Shown here one piece after another: positions 60,900 through 64,000 of a DNA stretch of 64,000 nucleotides. Position 1 is the stretch's first letter, and each line of letters begins with the position of its first letter. Under the pieces are notes generated by a model. The model worked only from the letters and a program-made list of their open reading frames with translations. It was not told where the DNA came from and made no database searches. Source of the DNA: Lacinutrix sp. WUR7. Lineage in GTDB: Bacteria; Bacteroidota; Bacteroidia; Flavobacteriales; Flavobacteriaceae. The stretch lies in the NCBI RefSeq assembly GCF_016864015.1, contig NZ_CP045067.1:593001-657000 (forward strand), written 5' to 3'. A program made the position numbers and the translations under genes.

Positions 60900-61463
60900 A
60901 TGAAAAAAATTGCCCTAATTCTTATTCTTTTTATTTCCTTTTCCGCTTGTAAATCTAGTAAAAACAAACGTGTAGTTACCAAAAAAGCACGAACAACCAA
61001 AACAGTTTCTAAAAAAAAGACTCCAAAAAAATCAAATACTAAAACTGCTACAACAAAAACTGTTACTACAAAAAGTAATGCAGATGTAGCAAGTATTATA
61101 GATTATGCAAAAACTTTTGAAGGAGTAAAATACAAGTATGGAGGAACCACCAAAAAAGGGATGGATTGTTCTGGATTGATATATACTTCGTTTAAAAAAG
61201 AAGCCATTACACTTCCTAGAACTACACATGGTTTATCTACAACTGGCGATTGGATAGACTTAAAAGAAGTACAAGAAGGTGATTTGATTTTTTTTGCTAC
61301 AAAAAAGAACAGCCGAAAAGTAAATCATGTTGGCATTGTAACTACTTCAAGAATTGGTTACGTAGAGTTTATTCATGCATCCACCAGCAGAGGTGTAATG
61401 ATCTCCAATTTAGCAGAACGTTATTGGTATTTGGCTTATGTACAAGCCAGACGCATATTATAG
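60900..61463 (+). CDS. NlpC/P60-family peptidoglycan hydrolase lipoprotein
   Basis: 187 residues from MKKIALILILFISFSAC (Cys17 lipid anchor); an in-frame TTG two codons earlier is less likely. A Lys/Thr-rich linker (KKARTTKTVSKKKTPKK...) is followed by the C40 papain-like domain: GVKYKYGGTTKKGMDCSGLIYTSF (catalytic Cys), VNHVGIVTTS (His), FIHASTSRGVMIS. It cuts stem peptides in the wall. Likely co-transcribed with lpxB. Confidence 0.9.
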   Translation: MKKIALILILFISFSACKSSKNKRVVTKKARTTKTVSKKKTPKKSNTKTATTKTVTTKSNADVASIIDYAKTFEGVKYKYGGTTKKGMDCSGLIYTSFKKEAITLPRTTHGLSTTGDWIDLKEVQEGDLIFFATKKNSRKVNHVGIVTTSRIGYVEFIHASTSRGVMISNLAERYWYLAYVQARRIL

Positions 61464-61521
61464 AATCTTTTTAATGTAGAATATTTTCGTTATAAATATA
61501 GATTATTTACTATATTTATAT

Positions 61522-63540
61522 ATGAAGATTCTAAATTTTACTGTAATAAAACTAAGCGCTTGTCTAATTATAGGCATCGTTTTAGCCTATTACATTAGCA
61601 TACCTGTAACAGACTCTTTATATAGTACGCTTCTACTTTTCTTACTATTAAGCATTTCGGTATTCCTTTCTAGAAAACAGTTTACAAAAACCATTTGGTT
61701 CGGAGTTTTAGCCTGCTTCACTACAATTTCTTTAGGTATTCTAAGCACAAATTTTCACAATCAGAAAAATCTCAAGAATCATTATTCTCATTGGAATAGT
61801 GAAAACAAACCGATAACCTTTCGGATAAAAGAAATCTTAAAACCTGGTAATTATAATGATAAATATGTAGTAGACATTCTCAAAATAGATGACAAATTCG
61901 TTACTGGAAAGGCTTTATTAAACCTTAGGAAAGATAGTCTGCCTAAAAAGCCAGATATAGATGCCATTTTAATTACAACCAAAGGTTTTCAGGAAGTAAC
62001 CGCTGCTCTGAATCCGGATCAATTCGATTATAAAAAGTATTTAGAGAAACAATATATCTATCATCAAATATATGCTAGTAGTTCTACTCTTTTCCGCGTA
62101 AGCGAAACCATACACACACCAATTGGTTATGCTGGTCTATTGCGAAATACTATAAACTCAAAGCTTAAAAAACATCATTTTAAAGCCGATGAGTTATCCA
62201 TAATTAACGCATTAATTTTAGGACAACGACAAAACATAAGTAAGCATATTTACACTAATTATGTAAACGCTGGCGCTATTCATATTCTTGCTGTTTCTGG
62301 CTTACATGTTGGTATTTTGTTACTGTTATTAAACACCATTTTCAAACCTTTAGAACGCATTAAAAAAGGAAAAATCTTAAAAATGATTATTATTCTAATC
62401 CTTCTTTGGTGTTATGCGCTCATTGCGGGCGCATCTGCCTCTATTATTAGAGCGGCAACCATGTTTAGTGTTGTTGCTATTGGCATGCATTTAAAACGAC
62501 CTAGTAACATTTATAACACCTTGGCTATTTCCGTTTTTTTCATCCTACTATTCAAGCCTTTGTTTCTGTTTGATGTGGGTTTTCAGTTAAGTTATATGGC
62601 GGTTTTAGCCATTGTTTCTATTCAGCCTATACTTTACAAAATTTGGAAACCAAGATTTTGGGTCACCGATAAACTTTGGCAAATTACTACCGTTACCATT
62701 GCAGCACAATTTGGTGTTTTACCCATTAGCTTGTTTTATTTTCATCAGTTTCCAGGACTGTTTTGGTTGTCTAATATTGTGGTGATTCCGTTGATAGGAA
62801 TTATTCTTGCTAGTGGCATTATAGTAATTCTTTTGGCTTTATTGAATGCCTTACCACAATTTTTATCAGATAGTTTCGGAAGTATTATTAGCTTAATGAA
62901 TACTTTTTTTGAATGGATTGCGAGTAAGGAACAATTCCTCTTTCAAGGCATCCCTTTTCATATCCTTTATGTGGTTACTTCGTATTTAATAATCATAGCA
63001 ATAGTGAGGATATATGTAAAGAGAAACTATACTACTTTGGTGTATTTATGTCTTGCCATATTAAGTTTACAAATAGCCATTATTTATACTAAATATGAAA
63101 ATAGCAAGAATGCTTTTATCGTCTTTCAGAAAAGCAGAAACACGATTATAGGTGTAAAAGGAAATAAAACGCTACAGGTTTTTCATAATTTAGATTCCAT
63201 TACCAATAACAAAACCATAGGTACTTTTGCTGTTGCTAATTTTACGGAAACGATTAAAGAAGACACTTTACGAGATCTCTTTTTATACCGAAACCATAAA
63301 ATCTTAATAGTGGACAGCCTTGGTATTTATAACCTAAAAAGTGTGCAACCGGATTTTGTTTTATTACGAAATTCGCCAAAGATAAATTTAGAAAGACTGA
63401 TTGATTCTATACAACCAAAAAGCATTATTGCAGATGGTAGCAATTACAAATCGTATGTAGCACGTTGGGAAGATACTTGTAAAAAAAGAAAACTCCCATT
63501 TCACCAAACTGGTAAAAAGGGAGCTTTTATATTAGAATAA
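61522..63540 (+). CDS. comEC: ComEC/Rec2-family DNA uptake channel protein
   Basis: 672 residues. N-terminal membrane helices, an OB-like domain (ITFRIKEILKPGNYNDKYVVDILKI), then the Competence domain (ALILGQRQNISKHIYTNYVNAGAIHILAVSGLHVGILLLLL...GASASIIRAATMFSVVAIGMHLKRPSNIYNTLAISVF) with many membrane spans. Moves single-stranded DNA into the cytoplasm during transformation. The C-terminal ~150 residues stand where other ComEC proteins carry a metallo-beta-lactamase domain, but no HxHxDH motif is found. Confidence 0.92.
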   Translation: MKILNFTVIKLSACLIIGIVLAYYISIPVTDSLYSTLLLFLLLSISVFLSRKQFTKTIWFGVLACFTTISLGILSTNFHNQKNLKNHYSHWNSENKPITFRIKEILKPGNYNDKYVVDILKIDDKFVTGKALLNLRKDSLPKKPDIDAILITTKGFQEVTAALNPDQFDYKKYLEKQYIYHQIYASSSTLFRVSETIHTPIGYAGLLRNTINSKLKKHHFKADELSIINALILGQRQNISKHIYTNYVNAGAIHILAVSGLHVGILLLLLNTIFKPLERIKKGKILKMIIILILLWCYALIAGASASIIRAATMFSVVAIGMHLKRPSNIYNTLAISVFFILLFKPLFLFDVGFQLSYMAVLAIVSIQPILYKIWKPRFWVTDKLWQITTVTIAAQFGVLPISLFYFHQFPGLFWLSNIVVIPLIGIILASGIIVILLALLNALPQFLSDSFGSIISLMNTFFEWIASKEQFLFQGIPFHILYVVTSYLIIIAIVRIYVKRNYTTLVYLCLAILSLQIAIIYTKYENSKNAFIVFQKSRNTIIGVKGNKTLQVFHNLDSITNNKTIGTFAVANFTETIKEDTLRDLFLYRNHKILIVDSLGIYNLKSVQPDFVLLRNSPKINLERLIDSIQPKSIIADGSNYKSYVARWEDTCKKRKLPFHQTGKKGAFILE

Positions 63541-63572
63541 TCGCTTCTGAAACAAGTTCAGAATACCAAAAT

Positions 63573-64000
63573 TTATCCTTTAAATTCTGGTTTAAATGCT
63601 AAATAATATGCATCAAATGCATCTTGCGTACTTAGTTCTTTATAGTCGTCAGTCGCAAATATTTTTAAGTACAATTCTATTTGAACTGGCGTTTGATATC
63701 CTTTTATAGGAGCAATCAACTCAGCCTTTTCATCTAAGTATACAATAGTAGGATAGGCATTTACTTGAAAAAATCTAGCCAATTGATGCGCGCTATTACG
63801 TCTCTTCGCTTTAGCAGGATCATAACTTGGATTGGTATATTCTTTTCCTTTATAGTTTGCAACTTCATTACCTTCGGCATTAAACTTTACCGCATAGAAA
63901 TTTTCATTTACATACGCTGCAACTTCCTTATTTTGAAAGGTGTTTTTATCCAACATTTTACATGGCCCACACCACTCGGTATACATGTCCATCAGGATTT
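63573..64000 (-). CDS. Thioredoxin-fold protein, 5' partial
   Basis: The frame remains open to the right edge. The visible part starts ILMDMYTEWCGPCKMLDKNTF, with the redox motif WCGPC, and continues as a thioredoxin-like domain (ARFFQVNAYPTIVYLDEKAELIAPIKGY) with an insertion between. The end ...KELSTQDAFDAYYLAFKPEFKG is extra. It may be a periplasmic disulfide reductase of the DUF255/thioredoxin_7 kind; its N-terminus and localisation cannot be seen. Confidence 0.85.
   Translation of the reverse strand, partial: ILMDMYTEWCGPCKMLDKNTFQNKEVAAYVNENFYAVKFNAEGNEVANYKGKEYTNPSYDPAKAKRRNSAHQLARFFQVNAYPTIVYLDEKAELIAPIKGYQTPVQIELYLKIFATDDYKELSTQDAFDAYYLAFKPEFKG

Overview
The window is chromosome from an AT-rich member of the Flavobacteriaceae (Bacteroidota). 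Many promoters carry the phylum-specific -7 element TAnnTTTG and there are almost no Shine-Dalgarno sites. A secreted enzyme ends in a type IX secretion (T9SS) sorting domain, porT and a lipid-anchored Omp85 protein (TamL type) are present, the primary sigma factor is of the short Bacteroidota type, and MurE carries the meso-diaminopimelate motif.

Layout. 1-19.5 kb is mostly housekeeping: a T9SS-exported esterase (partial), rsmG, a desaturase, an aminotransferase, trkA-trkH, menG-porT, an RNA methyltransferase, tamL, fbaA, accD, rpsO and pnp. 19.6-26.8 kb is accessory. A tyrosine recombinase is followed by what reads as an integron-like cassette array: an attI-like point, a large first cassette (IS3 insertion, Xre/DUF2975 pair, M61 peptidase), two gene-less cassettes and a lipoprotein cassette, separated by foldable attC-like sites. 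27-28.8 kb returns to core genes (rpoD, rpe). 28.8-35.3 kb holds an MtfA-like peptidase and a collinear but incomplete contractile injection system (sheath, two tubes, VgrG, PAAR, tape-measure C-terminus). 35.3-36.5 kb is a small repeat-rich patch around tRNA-Arg, with a broken GIY-YIG gene and a tRNA fragment. 36.5-53.3 kb is yqeY plus the complete division and cell-wall cluster, read leftward from mraZ to ftsZ. 53.6-64 kb has a hydrolase, engB, an ABC permease, a Prc-type protease, surE, lpxB, an NlpC/P60 lipoprotein, comEC and a partial thioredoxin-fold gene.

How the parts work together. The mraZ-ftsZ cluster makes lipid II, flips and crosslinks it, and builds the Z-ring, and is probably self-regulated by MraZ through three 10-bp-spaced boxes. 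PorT belongs to the T9SS, which would export proteins such as the esterase at the left end. TrkA gates TrkH for potassium uptake.

The main discovery candidate is the cassette array. Each cassette starts with GTT plus a private sequence and ends with the exact inverse of that sequence followed by AAC. The 16-bp arms of the three complete sites pair on the bottom strand through G-T wobbles but are mismatched on the top strand. The recombinase next to it is not a textbook IntI. A second theme is a layered population of small palindromic repeats: a 20-bp GC-rich insertion seen filled and empty at two loci, a two-copy structured repeat with compensatory stems, and a family of intergenic hairpins, one type of which appears to have entered the murD reading frame.
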